Below are positions 7,768 through 16,386 of a DNA stretch of 31,949 nt, in pieces. The notes under the pieces were generated by a model. It was not told where the DNA came from, searched no databases, and saw nothing but the letters and a program-made list of their open reading frames with translations. The translations under genes were made by a program, and so were the position numbers. The number at the start of each line of letters is the position of its first letter. Position 1 is the stretch's first letter. This DNA comes from Marinilabiliaceae bacterium UBA5488. Lineage in GTDB: Bacteria; Bacteroidota; Bacteroidia; Bacteroidales; Marinilabiliaceae. Where the stretch lies: NCBI GenBank assembly GCA_002427105.1, contig DIPM01000038.1, positions 41,450 to 73,398 of the forward strand, read 5' to 3'.

Positions 7768-9666
7768 TTACTTCACCTCTTCAAAATCAACGTCGGTTAC
7801 TTCATCACTGCTTCCGTTGCCCGAAGTTGCCTGGCCCGCGTCGGCCTGAGCCCCGCCTTGCGCCTGACTTGCATTGTACATATCCTGCGATGCAGCCTGG
7901 AACACTGTGTTAAGCTCATTGGTAGCAGCATCAATACCTGCAAGGTCTTCGGCCTTGTGGGCAGCTTTAAGCTTTTCAAGTGCAGCTTCGATAGGCGCCT
8001 TTTTGTCGGCCGGAATCTTATCACCAAACTCCTTGAGCTGTTTTTCAGTCTGGAATACCAGGCTATCAGCCGAATTCAGCTTATCAATACGCTCCTTGGC
8101 CTGTTTGTCGGCTTCTGCATTAGCTGTAGCTTCCTCTTTCATCCTCTTAATTTCAGCATCCGAAAGACCTGAAGAGGCTTCAATCCGTATGCTTTGCTCC
8201 TTACCTGTTCCTTTATCCTTAGCCTTAACATGCAAAATTCCGTTGGCATCAATATCAAAAGTTACTTCGATTTGTGGTATGCCGCGTGGTGCAGGCGGGA
8301 TGCTATCCAGGTGGAAACGTCCAATAGTTTTGTTATCCTTAGCCATTGGCCGCTCACCTTGCAGAACATGAATTTCAACAGATGGCTGATTGTCTGATGC
8401 TGTGGTAAAGGTTTCCGACTTTTTAGTAGGAATAGTTGTGTTTGACTCAATAAGTCTGGTCATAACGCCACCCATAGTTTCGATACCCAATGAAAGCGGA
8501 GTAACGTCGAGCAACAACACGTCCTTAACTTCACCTGTCAACACTCCACCCTGAATTGCAGCTCCAAGAGCCACTACCTCATCGGGGTTTACACCCTTAG
8601 ACGGCTTTTTGCCAAAGAAATCTTCTACTATCTTCTGGATAGCGGGGATACGTGTAGAACCACCTACCAAAATCACCTCATCAATATCAGAAGCTGTCAT
8701 ACCAGCATCTTTCAAAGCAAGCTTACAAGGCTCAAGAGCACGACGAATCAACTTATCGGAGAGCTGTTCAAACTGTGCCCTGCTCAAAGTCTTGACAAGG
8801 TGCTTGGGCATTCCGTCAACAGGCATTATATATGGCAGGTTAATCTCGGTGCTGGTGCTGCTTGAAAGCTCGATTTTCGCTTTTTCGGCGGCATCTTTCA
8901 GGCGTTGCAAAGCCATAGGGTCTTTGCGCAAATCCAGACCTTCATCCTTTTTAAAATCCTCGGCCAACCAGTTAATGATAACATCATCAAAGTCGTCGCC
9001 TCCCAGGTGGGTGTCTCCATTTGTCGATTTCACCTCAAACACACCATCACCAAGCTCAAGTATTGAGATATCAAAAGTACCGCCACCAAGGTCAAATACA
9101 GCAACCTTCATATCACGGTCTTTCTTATCCAGACCATAGGCTAAAGATGCTGCAGTAGGCTCATTGATAATACGGCTTACTTTCAATCCGGCAATTTCGC
9201 CGGCTTCTTTGGTAGCCTGGCGCTGAGCATCGTTAAAATAGGCAGGAACGGTAATAACCGCTTCGTTAACTTCTTGTCCGAGATAGTCTTCAGCTGTTTT
9301 CTTCATCTTTTGAAGTATCATAGCCGAAATCTCCTGGGGCGAATATTGACGGTCGTCAATCTGAACCCGCGGTGTGTTATTATCACCTTTTACAACCTTA
9401 TATGGAATCCGTGACACCTCGTTGGGGATGTCGTTAAACATCGTTCCCATAAAGCGTTTGATAGAATAGATCGTTTTTTCCGGATTAGTAATGGCCTGAC
9501 GTTTTGCAGGGTCGCCAACCTTTCGTTCCCCATTCTCAACAAAAGCAACAATAGAAGGTGTTGTCCTTTTTCCTTCACTATTAGGTATTACAACAGCCTC
9601 GTTACCTTCCATCACCGAAACACAAGAGTTTGTGGTACCCAAGTCAATTCCAATTATTTTTCCCAT
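7768..9666 (-). CDS. dnaK: Chaperone DnaK (Hsp70)
   Basis: DnaK is the ATP-dependent chaperone that binds exposed hydrophobic segments and works with DnaJ and GrpE. From the ATG at 9666 (MGKIIGIDLGTTNSCVSVME) it has 632 residues, the normal size; the longer frame adds 13 non-conserved residues. Visible features are the phosphate-1 loop GIDLGTTNS, the phosphate-2 loop VFDLGGGTFDIS, the adenosine motif VGGSTRIPA, the interdomain linker around DVLLLDVTPLSLG, the substrate-binding domain and helical lid, and the conserved C-terminal TDVDFEEVK. It stands alone, without dnaJ or grpE, as is common in Bacteroidetes, and ends at the shared terminator. Confidence 0.98.
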   Translation of the reverse strand: MGKIIGIDLGTTNSCVSVMEGNEAVVIPNSEGKRTTPSIVAFVENGERKVGDPAKRQAITNPEKTIYSIKRFMGTMFNDIPNEVSRIPYKVVKGDNNTPRVQIDDRQYSPQEISAMILQKMKKTAEDYLGQEVNEAVITVPAYFNDAQRQATKEAGEIAGLKVSRIINEPTAASLAYGLDKKDRDMKVAVFDLGGGTFDISILELGDGVFEVKSTNGDTHLGGDDFDDVIINWLAEDFKKDEGLDLRKDPMALQRLKDAAEKAKIELSSSTSTEINLPYIMPVDGMPKHLVKTLSRAQFEQLSDKLIRRALEPCKLALKDAGMTASDIDEVILVGGSTRIPAIQKIVEDFFGKKPSKGVNPDEVVALGAAIQGGVLTGEVKDVLLLDVTPLSLGIETMGGVMTRLIESNTTIPTKKSETFTTASDNQPSVEIHVLQGERPMAKDNKTIGRFHLDSIPPAPRGIPQIEVTFDIDANGILHVKAKDKGTGKEQSIRIEASSGLSDAEIKRMKEEATANAEADKQAKERIDKLNSADSLVFQTEKQLKEFGDKIPADKKAPIEAALEKLKAAHKAEDLAGIDAATNELNTVFQAASQDMYNASQAQGGAQADAGQATSGNGSSDEVTDVDFEEVK

Positions 9667-9797
9667 TTTGTATTCTGTTTTATACTGTTTTGTAATGATA
9701 TTCAATTAACACGACAGAAAACAAACAAAGGTTGTGCCATTAGCAAAACAGCCGGGAAAATGGAAATATTGGCATTATTGAAAGCAATAACTGACAG

Positions 9798-9804
9798 CAA
9801 AGTA
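9798..9804 (-). promoter_or_regulatory. Tentative -7 box for dnaK
   Basis: The minus strand reads TACTTTG just downstream of the dihydroorotate dehydrogenase-like gene's stop. It is one base shorter than the TAnnTTTG consensus and lacks a clear -33 partner. If used it gives a leader of about 125 bases. No CIRCE-like inverted repeat was seen near it. Confidence 0.25.
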
Positions 9805-9822
9805 TGACAAATCGTCACGCTG

Positions 9823-10809
9823 CTATTTTCCTGCAAAATGACGCATAAACTGCACGCGCAACAATCCGGCGGGATTTTCCATATTATTATGGCTCAAGAT
9901 TCCTCTAAGTTGCTCAAGTCCCCCAAACTCCTTTTTCTCCATCCACTCGGCAAGTTGACGGTTTAAAGTAGAGATATGAGCAATGCCGTTTTTGTAGAGA
10001 GACGAAGCCACCTGCACGCCCTGGGCACCGGCTGCTATCATCTTGGCGACAGTCAGCCCGTCATGAATGCCATTGGTAGCATAAAGGTCGCATCCAACTT
10101 TGCCCGATAATAAAGCAATCCAGCGCAAGGAGTTAAGATAATCTCCTTCATCGCTATAAATAGGTCCGGGTTTCATAAGGAGTTCATCCATATCAAAATC
10201 GGGGCTAAAGTAGCGGTTAAATAAAGCCACTCCTTTCACTCCAAGCTGATCAAATTGTGAAATCATATTTGCCAGTCCGGAATAGTAGGGGCTAATTTTT
10301 ACACTAAGGGGGATAAAGACCTCGGCCATTGTATCCTTTACAATTTTAAGCGCGGCCTCTTCATAATCCTTTCCGGGAGTGGCAATATCGGCCGGAAGCG
10401 TAAATATATTAAGCTCCAGGCCGTCAGCTCCGGCCTCCTGAATATACTTGGCGAAATAGTGCCAATTACCAGAAGTAACGCAGTTAATACTGGCAATTAC
10501 AGGTATATCAAGATTTTTCTTTGCTTCAAAAATCAGCTTCAGATATCCGGTCAGGATATCATCCACGTCCCTATCCTCATAAAATTCTATAGTCTCAGGA
10601 TAGATATAATTTTCGGCATGCATTTTATTCATGCGCCGATCAAGCTCAACCACTATTTCCTCCTCGAAAAGAGATTTCAGGACAACGGCTCCGGCGCCGT
10701 ATTTTTCCAACTCAATAATCTGCGCCAGGCTAGCAGTCAACGCGCTGCTTGCAGCCACAATTGGGGAGTGAACCGGCAATCCCATGTAATATGTTGAAAG
10801 ATCAGTCAT
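9823..10809 (-). CDS. Dihydroorotate dehydrogenase-like FMN flavoprotein
   Basis: A 328-residue TIM-barrel protein of the dihydroorotate dehydrogenase superfamily. The barrel start (GLPVHSPIVAASSALTASLA), the lysine segment AGAVVLKSLFEEEI, the VKISPYYSGL strand and the C-terminal FMN-phosphate-binding region (ATNGIHDGLTVAKMIAAGAQ, then GVQVASSLYKNG) are recognisable. The usual substrate-side motif of true PyrD proteins (asparagines around NxSCPN) is replaced by ELNIFTLPAD, so orotate formation is doubtful. Proteins of this kind are annotated in many Bacteroidetes as dihydroorotate dehydrogenase-like, with no reaction known to me. It lies between ribBA and dnaK on the same strand; gaps of 138 and 156 bases suggest separate transcripts. 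Confidence 0.85.
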   Translation of the reverse strand: MTDLSTYYMGLPVHSPIVAASSALTASLAQIIELEKYGAGAVVLKSLFEEEIVVELDRRMNKMHAENYIYPETIEFYEDRDVDDILTGYLKLIFEAKKNLDIPVIASINCVTSGNWHYFAKYIQEAGADGLELNIFTLPADIATPGKDYEEAALKIVKDTMAEVFIPLSVKISPYYSGLANMISQFDQLGVKGVALFNRYFSPDFDMDELLMKPGPIYSDEGDYLNSLRWIALLSGKVGCDLYATNGIHDGLTVAKMIAAGAQGVQVASSLYKNGIAHISTLNRQLAEWMEKKEFGGLEQLRGILSHNNMENPAGLLRVQFMRHFAGK

Positions 10810-10947
10810 ATCAATTATTTCCTATATTGATGAGAACTAAAGTAAGATAAATTTATTACCAAGGTAAATAAATTTATGAAATAAGCCTCTCAAAAGTGAA
10901 ATATCAAATAGGCTAAAACACAAAACATGGTTAATTATACAGTCTGC

Positions 10948-12183
10948 CTATTCTTTATATTTAAAAACATGAAGATTGTGACCCATACGATTTTTCTTCG
11001 TGTGCATATAAAACGCGTTATGAGGATTTGGCTTGATTTCGATGGCTACAATTTCGCTTATTTCAAGGCCATAACCTTCAAGACCGATACGCTTAACCGG
11101 GTTATTTGTCATCAAACGCATCTTTGACACACCAAGCTCACGAAGTATCTGTGCTCCTACTCCGTAGTCGCGCTCATCAGCCTTAAAACCCAGTTCGACG
11201 TTAGCATCAACCGTGTCGAGTCCTTCCTCCTGAAGCTTGTATGCAGCTATCTTGCTCATTAGGCCTATGCCGCGTCCTTCCTGATTCATATATACAATAA
11301 CGCCTTTGCCCTCCTTTTCGATAGTCTCCATAGCCTTGTGCAACTGCTCTCCACATTCACAACGCAAGGAGCCGAATATGTCACCTGTGGCACAACTCGA
11401 ATGAACACGCACAAGCACAGGCTCACCGCTTTCCCATTTGCCCTTAATTAATGCCATGTGTTCCATCCCGTTGGATTTTTGCTTAAATGGTATAAGCCTG
11501 AAATCACCGTAAACAGTAGGAAGTTGAACTTCCTCACCCCGTTCTATCAGGCTTTCCTGCCTCAGGCGATAGGCTATCAAATCCTTTATAGTAATTATCT
11601 TAAGCTCAAATTTTTTGGCTATTTCCATCAGCTCAGGCATCCTTGCCATTGTGCCGTCTTCGTTCATAATCTCAACCAGCACTCCAACCGGGTTCAAGCC
11701 CGCCAAACGTGCCAGGTCAACAGCCGCTTCAGTGTGCCCCGAGCGTCTAAGGACTCCCTTTTCTTTGGCTTTTAAAGGGAATATATGACCGGGTCGCCCA
11801 AGGTCTTCGGGTTTGGTATCAGGATTCGCGAGCGCCAATAGCGTCTTGGCTCTGTCGGAAGCAGAAATGCCTGTTGAGCAGCCATCCCCTATCAAATCTA
11901 CAGATACAGTAAAGGGCGTCTCGTGCAGTGAAGTATTCTTACCTACCATTAACTCAAGTTCCAATTCTTCACAGCGTTTTTCAATAATCGGTGCACAAAT
12001 AAGTCCGCGGCCGTGTGTAGCCATAAAATTGACCTTTTCGGGCGTGATAAGTTCAGCCGCTGCAATAAAGTCGCCCTCATTCTCACGATCTTCATCATCG
12101 ACAACTATAATCAACTCGCCATTACGAATAGCTTCAATGGCTTCGTCGATACTATTCAACTCAAACTCTTTAGTTAATGACAT
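10948..12183 (-). CDS. ribBA: RibBA: 3,4-dihydroxy-2-butanone-4-phosphate synthase / GTP cyclohydrolase II
   Basis: This bifunctional riboflavin enzyme provides both precursors of the pathway: RibB converts ribulose 5-phosphate to dihydroxybutanone phosphate, and RibA opens GTP to the diaminopyrimidine. The RibB half (about 1-205) has the acidic metal-binding stretch DDEDRENEGDF (29-39), HGRGLICAP (57-65) and RSGHTEAAVDLA. The RibA half (about 210-400) has zinc ligands C264, C275 and C277 (SSCATGDIFGSLRCECGEQ) and NQEGRGIGL (from residue 300). Both halves look catalytically complete in 411 residues. It starts 43 bases after the upstream lptF/G gene, so co-transcription is possible, and no FMN riboswitch precedes it. 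Confidence 0.97.
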   Translation of the reverse strand: MSLTKEFELNSIDEAIEAIRNGELIIVVDDEDRENEGDFIAAAELITPEKVNFMATHGRGLICAPIIEKRCEELELELMVGKNTSLHETPFTVSVDLIGDGCSTGISASDRAKTLLALANPDTKPEDLGRPGHIFPLKAKEKGVLRRSGHTEAAVDLARLAGLNPVGVLVEIMNEDGTMARMPELMEIAKKFELKIITIKDLIAYRLRQESLIERGEEVQLPTVYGDFRLIPFKQKSNGMEHMALIKGKWESGEPVLVRVHSSCATGDIFGSLRCECGEQLHKAMETIEKEGKGVIVYMNQEGRGIGLMSKIAAYKLQEEGLDTVDANVELGFKADERDYGVGAQILRELGVSKMRLMTNNPVKRIGLEGYGLEISEIVAIEIKPNPHNAFYMHTKKNRMGHNLHVFKYKE

Positions 12184-12212
12184 TTCTATGTAATTATAAA
12201 TCTTAATATAAA

Positions 12213-12219
12213 CAAAGTA
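12213..12219 (-). promoter_or_regulatory. Tentative -7 box for ribBA
   Basis: In the 43-base gap between the permease gene and ribBA the minus strand reads AATACTTTGTTT. The TACTTTG core is one base short of TAnnTTTG and would start transcription about 25 bases before the ribBA ATG. No -33 partner is obvious. Confidence 0.25.
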
Positions 12220-12226
12220 TTTTCAA

Positions 12227-13702
12227 CTATGATTTCTTCTTTAGCACTTTTGCATAAAACCAATCTTTAATCTTGCGAAGATAAGAATAGTAAGCATCAG
12301 AATTTAAAAGAGCCGAATCTGTAGCTGATTTATAAGTCAGGAAGATACCCACAGGCAGTAAAACAACAGACGAAAGCCACATTCCCTGATAAACCTCCCA
12401 TACTCCCTCACGTGCAAACTTTCCACCCATGGTATCAATAATATAGTAGATCACAAAGAAGAAAATTGATATTACCACCGGCATGCCTAATCCTCCTTTT
12501 CGAATAATAGCACCAAGAGGAGCCCCGATAAAGAAGAAAATAAGGCAGGCAAAGGACAAGGTAAACTTGCGGTGAATTTCCATCTGATGGCGTCGTATGC
12601 GTGTATCTTCCTGTTCAACAAACCTCATCTGGTCGTCAATTATTCCTTTATGATCACGCGCAGAACGGATAGCATTTTGAATAACCATCTGCTTACGACT
12701 ATTATCAAATGCTAAAAACAAAGAGTCGGCATTTACACTTGTGGCACTGTCGATTGCTGCCAGTCGCTCCTCACGCGACTCTCTCATCCTCGAAAAATGA
12801 ACCTGGGAAGAACGCTCTTCAATAGTGCTGACCAGGATCTCCCTTTCATTACGAATCGAGTCAAGGTCGTGCTGCAGCTGGGTGAGATTTTTCATCCTAT
12901 CGCCTCCCTTAAACATATTCTCATCGGATTTGGAGAAGTCGAATCCCTGCAACTGGATAATGCCAATCTGTTCGCCAAACTCGTCAGTGCGATACATCGA
13001 AGACTCCCTATGTCGTTTTTCGCCACCGGGCTGAATAGGCATCATACGCTCATCATATCTAACGCCATCATAGAGAGTTAGCAAGAGATGTTTTTTGTCG
13101 GTAGAGACTTGCAACTTTCCCGAATCGGCAAGAGTAACATTGCTATTGGCAGCCTGCCTGTCGCGATGGTCATAAATCATCACTTCCCTCAACATATTGG
13201 TTTCTCTGTCTTTTTCTTCAACCTTGATGCTAAAATCGTCAACACCCTGATAAAAGACTCCTTCTTTAATATCAAGCTCTAAGCGTGTTTCACGAATCCC
13301 GTGCAGTATAGAAACAAGTTTCAGATTAGCTACGGGCAAAACATTATTGGAGAAGGCGTAGGCCAAACCGGAAATTATTATTGTAAGAATTATAAGGGGC
13401 ATCATTATTCGAGGCAGGGAAATACCGGCTGATTTCAAGGCAGTCAGCTCGTAGTTTTCTCCCAGGTTACCAAAAGTCATCAGAGCCGCGAGCAAAATTG
13501 CCAGTGGCAAAGCCATTGGAACAACCTGCAATGAGGCATAAAACAAAAGCTCAAGTAGCACCGACAACTCCAGCCCCTTTCCGACCAAATCATCCACATA
13601 GCGCCACAGAAACTGCATCACCAGGATAAACATGGCAATGAAAAAAGTCATAATCAAGGGGCCTGTATAGCTCCTAAAGATGAATAAATGCAGCTTCTTC
13701 AT
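12227..13702 (-). CDS. LptF/LptG family permease (YjgP/YjgQ)
   Basis: LptF/G proteins are the inner-membrane permease subunits that, with the ATPase LptB, extract lipopolysaccharide and push it into the Lpt bridge. From the ATG at 13702 (MKKLHLFIFRSYTGPLIMTF) the protein has 491 residues; a TTG three codons earlier is the alternative. Three hydrophobic segments sit at the N-terminus (roughly 12-35, 45-85 and 95-120). A long periplasmic beta-jellyroll-like part follows, with a charged, coiled-coil-like insert around residues 265-380, then three more membrane segments near the C-terminus (FACLIFFFIGAPLGAI, PVVISIFFFVIYYII, and a last one). It is longer than the roughly 360 residues of E. coli LptF/G, owing to the charged insert. 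Whether it is LptF or LptG cannot be told. Confidence 0.9.
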   Translation of the reverse strand: MKKLHLFIFRSYTGPLIMTFFIAMFILVMQFLWRYVDDLVGKGLELSVLLELLFYASLQVVPMALPLAILLAALMTFGNLGENYELTALKSAGISLPRIMMPLIILTIIISGLAYAFSNNVLPVANLKLVSILHGIRETRLELDIKEGVFYQGVDDFSIKVEEKDRETNMLREVMIYDHRDRQAANSNVTLADSGKLQVSTDKKHLLLTLYDGVRYDERMMPIQPGGEKRHRESSMYRTDEFGEQIGIIQLQGFDFSKSDENMFKGGDRMKNLTQLQHDLDSIRNEREILVSTIEERSSQVHFSRMRESREERLAAIDSATSVNADSLFLAFDNSRKQMVIQNAIRSARDHKGIIDDQMRFVEQEDTRIRRHQMEIHRKFTLSFACLIFFFIGAPLGAIIRKGGLGMPVVISIFFFVIYYIIDTMGGKFAREGVWEVYQGMWLSSVVLLPVGIFLTYKSATDSALLNSDAYYSYLRKIKDWFYAKVLKKKS

Positions 13703-13765
13703 AAGTCTCAAAAAATACTAACAAGGAGCAGTTGATTGTATAGCAGCTAAGTAACTGTAACAAAT

Positions 13766-13800
13766 AAAAACACCCGGCATATTTAATAATGTCCCGGGTG
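13766..13800 (-). terminator. Intrinsic terminator of the START-like gene
   Basis: Arms CACCCGG (13771-13777) and CCGGGTG (13794-13800) form a GC-rich stem, followed on the minus strand by TTTTTATTTG. It lies 38 bases after the stop of the START-like gene and separates it from the LptF/G gene. Confidence 0.85.
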
Positions 13801-13837
13801 CAAATTTAACGATTACAAATCAAATAATAAGCTAATT

Positions 13838-14230
13838 TCAAATGGAACCCAGCCCTCTCTTTAATGTTTCGATCTGACGATTCCAGATATCAATCATATC
13901 TTCCTTATCCCCGGGCTCAACATGGTCAATTATAATTAATGCTACATCACCTGTTAAATCATCCACATTAATATGAAACTCAAACCATACCCCTTCCAAA
14001 TCCTCATCTTCCACCCAGGTATAACGCACCATTTTATTGTCTTTTCTCAAAGACTGTTCCACTTTTTGTTCACTTCCTTCCCACTTTAACACAAAAACCT
14101 TACCATCCACAATAACATCATCGGCAAACCACTCGCTTAGGCCACTGGCCGTGCTAAGCCTGTTATACAGAATTCCCGGTGACGTGTTGAGGATGTATTC
14201 CAATTCAACAATTTCTCTTTGTACTGTCAT
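13838..14230 (-). CDS. START-like domain protein (SRPBCC fold), Bacteroidetes type
   Basis: A 130-residue cytoplasmic protein of the START-like/SRPBCC superfamily, a helix-grip fold that usually encloses a hydrophobic ligand. The N-terminal strand (REIVELEYILNTSPGILYNR), the tryptophan-rich segment SGLSEWFADDV, alternating beta-strands through residues 45-105, and the long C-terminal helix (MIDIWNRQIETLKRGLGSI) fit the family. Proteins of this exact size and pattern are widespread in Bacteroidetes; I know of no ligand or function. It starts with ATG and is followed by a strong terminator, so it ends a transcript. A gap of 126 bases separates it from the upstream CvfB-like gene. Confidence 0.85.
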   Translation of the reverse strand: MTVQREIVELEYILNTSPGILYNRLSTASGLSEWFADDVIVDGKVFVLKWEGSEQKVEQSLRKDNKMVRYTWVEDEDLEGVWFEFHINVDDLTGDVALIIIDHVEPGDKEDMIDIWNRQIETLKRGLGSI

Positions 14231-14356
14231 TTCCTGAGCTTGTTAAAGTTTTACAGTTCGACAATATAGTGGTTTTATCCAGAAAAAAAAATCTATCAAA
14301 ATATAAATGAACCCAGACGCCTATTGAGGGCTCCTATGCATCAAGGCGAGTCGCTG

Positions 14357-15202
14357 CTAATCAGCATCTTTAAGCAGCCTGATTCCCTTGTCGTCAAGCT
14401 CGATAATACGCTTTTTGTATAAGGCACCAATAGCCTTCTTGAAGTTCTTCTTGCTCATCCCAAACAAGTCCTCAATCAGCTCAGGAGCACTCTTGTCGTT
14501 AACATTCATAGCTCCCTTATTCTTTTTGAGAATATTCAGGACGCTTTCCGATAAATCATCCATCTTTTCGTAACCGGGCTTCTCCAGCAGAAGATCGATC
14601 TTATCATCCTCGCGCACTTTGGAAATATAGCCCTTCATCTTATCTCCGATTGCCACCAGTTTAAACAGCTGATTATGATAAAGCAGACCCGTGTGAAGGC
14701 CATTAATTATGGCCTTATAACCCAAATCAGTTTTGGACACAATAAGCAAATCAACCTCATCACCCTGCTTGTAATTCGGGGATACGTTATCCAGATACTT
14801 CTCTATTTTGGCAGATGCAGCAATGCGTCCCGTCTCATCGTCAAAATAAACATAAACGATATAGTAGCGTCCGCGTTCCATCTTTTCTTTCTGCTCTCTA
14901 AAGGGTACCAGCAAATCCTTCATAAGTCCCCAATCCAGAAAAGCCCCGAAATTGCTTACGGCCACCACTTTCAGCAGAGCAAATTCGCCAACCATGGCAT
15001 AGGGAGTCTCGGTCGTTGCAATAAGTCTATCCTCGGAGTCGAGATAAACAAAGACATCTATTTCATCGCCCTCCTTAGTCCCCTCGGGCATATAGCGGTT
15101 TGGCAAAAGCAGGTCGCCGATAGTGTCCCCATCCAGATATGCCCCTATCGACACCACTCTCAGCACTTTTAATCTGTTGATTTTTCCAATTATTACAGCC
15201 AT
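14357..15202 (-). CDS. CvfB-like S1-domain RNA-binding protein
   Basis: CvfB/YitL proteins carry tandem S1-type RNA-binding domains and a C-terminal winged helix; in Firmicutes CvfB affects virulence gene expression. From the ATG at 15202 (MAVIIGKINRLKVLRVVSIG) the protein has 281 residues, close to the family norm. S1-like repeats are visible at about 1-65, 70-130 (VVAVSNFGAFLDWGLMKDLL) and 145-210 (KTDLGYKAIINGLHTGLLYH). A winged-helix end spans about 220-281 (FGMSKKNFKKAIGALYKKRI). The longer frame adds nine residues not expected for the family. A good TATATTTG box lies 25 bases upstream of this ATG, which supports the start. Confidence 0.9.
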   Translation of the reverse strand: MAVIIGKINRLKVLRVVSIGAYLDGDTIGDLLLPNRYMPEGTKEGDEIDVFVYLDSEDRLIATTETPYAMVGEFALLKVVAVSNFGAFLDWGLMKDLLVPFREQKEKMERGRYYIVYVYFDDETGRIAASAKIEKYLDNVSPNYKQGDEVDLLIVSKTDLGYKAIINGLHTGLLYHNQLFKLVAIGDKMKGYISKVREDDKIDLLLEKPGYEKMDDLSESVLNILKKNKGAMNVNDKSAPELIEDLFGMSKKNFKKAIGALYKKRIIELDDKGIRLLKDAD

Positions 15203-15226
15203 GGTGAAATTATTAATATACAGCGC

Positions 15227-15259
15227 CAAATATACCTATATTGAGCCTGACGCTGCAAC
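15227..15259 (-). promoter_or_regulatory. Promoter of the CvfB-like gene
   Basis: The minus strand has GTTG (15256-15259), a 21-base spacer, then TATATTTG (15227-15234), matching the Bacteroidetes TTTG / TAnnTTTG promoter with one mismatch in the -33 element. Initiation would fall near 15220, leaving a leader of under 20 bases before the ATG at 15202. Confidence 0.6.
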
Positions 15260-15376
15260 AGCTCTGATAAATTTACACTTTTGTCCGCTAAAAACAATTA
15301 GATTCCTCGCAAAGCTCGGAATGACATCGCCTTTGGGGGTTTAAAACAAGCTAATTATCTGATTGTGAGATAACAA

Positions 15377-16243
15377 TTATTCCGTGCTCATAATGTTTTC
15401 AAAGGCCTTCATAACAGAGTCTGCGTAGCTGCGCGACACGGGGATTTGTATTTTGCCCTCTTCATCAAGCCAGAGCTTGAACTGCCCCCTGTCACGTTTC
15501 AAAATTTTCACTCTATGAACATTAACCATATACGAGCGGTGACACCTTAGTAAAGGCATACCTTCCAGATTGAGCTCCAATTGCTTCAGAGTATTGCGAA
15601 GCAAATATGACCTAATCTTATCACCCGACTGGAAAAATATATCTACATAATTATCGCTTGCCTGAAGATAGATAAGATCGCTGGATTTCAGAGTCAAACG
15701 CAAGACTCCATTTTCATCCTTAAAGGGAATAAACTGCTGTCTGTTCCTGACCTGCCTCACAAGAGCTTCCAGGGTAACCTTCTTCTCGCGCCAGGCGAAG
15801 AAAAGCAGACTAATCGAATAGGGGATTAGCAAAATAAGCGAAGTGTTCTGCACGGCCATATACAAAAGCAAGGGGAAGGGTCTAACGTCGCCAAGGACTA
15901 TTAATTCCAAACCTGCATAGGCCACACCCATGAAAAAAATCTCGGAACTTACCATAAAAATATAGTAAGCCACAGTAATGGGTCGATGGCGCTTTCTAAG
16001 GAACATAGACAGGCGACTGATGATAATTACCACCATACCTGCTGCTACAAGCACGCTTGATGCCAGGGAAAAGGTCCACCACTTTACGTCATACCACTCA
16101 CTTGCACCAAAAGGACGGTAAATATTAATGAAAAGCAAGGCAAAAACGGCAGTGAATACAATCTGAATGGTTGTATTTCGCCTCGTAATAAAATAATCGG
16201 GTATTAGCCTTTGCTTTCTTTTTTTCATTAGCATTTGCTTCAT
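15377..16243 (-). CDS. Membrane-anchored LytTR-domain transcription regulator
   Basis: A 288-residue protein with four predicted membrane segments (about 25-42, 57-76, 91-112 and 123-149) followed by a C-terminal LytTR DNA-binding domain (about 171-283). Typical LytTR features are the LIYLQASDNYVDIFF strand and LLRCHRSYMVNVHRV near 231-245. There is no receiver domain, so it is not a classical response regulator; the membrane part probably senses a signal directly or binds a partner. It is divergent from the alpha/beta-hydrolase gene at 16414. The first ATG (16243) lies so close to a consensus promoter that translation may start at Met4 (16234) or Met6 (16228) instead. Target genes are unknown. 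Confidence 0.88.
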   Translation of the reverse strand: MKQMLMKKRKQRLIPDYFITRRNTTIQIVFTAVFALLFINIYRPFGASEWYDVKWWTFSLASSVLVAAGMVVIIISRLSMFLRKRHRPITVAYYIFMVSSEIFFMGVAYAGLELIVLGDVRPFPLLLYMAVQNTSLILLIPYSISLLFFAWREKKVTLEALVRQVRNRQQFIPFKDENGVLRLTLKSSDLIYLQASDNYVDIFFQSGDKIRSYLLRNTLKQLELNLEGMPLLRCHRSYMVNVHRVKILKRDRGQFKLWLDEEGKIQIPVSRSYADSVMKAFENIMSTE

Positions 16244-16250
16244 TGCCTGA

Positions 16251-16280
16251 CAAAGATATATTAATAATTGCCGTAATCAA
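16251..16280 (-). promoter_or_regulatory. Promoter of the LytTR regulator gene
   Basis: The minus strand reads TTG (16278-16280), a 19-base spacer, then a perfect TATCTTTG (16251-16258). Initiation about seven bases downstream falls at 16244-16246, practically at the first ATG. The transcript would therefore be leaderless for that ATG, or have a very short leader for Met4 or Met6. Confidence 0.6.
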
Positions 16281-16378
16281 TCCACCCCAGCCTGCCAATT
16301 TTCATCCCTGCCAAAGTTCCACTCACCCCAGATTAGCTCCAAACACTCCATTTTTCAAGACTCTTCGCGAATATAGCC

Positions 16379-16386
16379 TTACTTTG
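16379..16386 (+). promoter_or_regulatory. Tentative -7 box for the alpha/beta-hydrolase gene
   Basis: TTACTTTG matches TAnnTTTG except at the second position, and sits 27 bases upstream of the chosen ATG at 16414. No -33 TTTG is obvious. If real it rules out the longer upstream frame beginning at 16243. Confidence 0.3.

Noticed and set aside
7741..8371. Plus-strand open frames under dnaK
   Set aside because: They are antisense to a highly conserved full-length dnaK and carry no recognisable domain.
9667..9822. CIRCE/HrcA operator before dnaK
   Set aside because: No TTAGCACTC-N9-GAGTGCTAA-type inverted repeat is present.
12184..12226. FMN riboswitch before ribBA
   Set aside because: The gap is only 43 bases and contains none of the RFN-element blocks.
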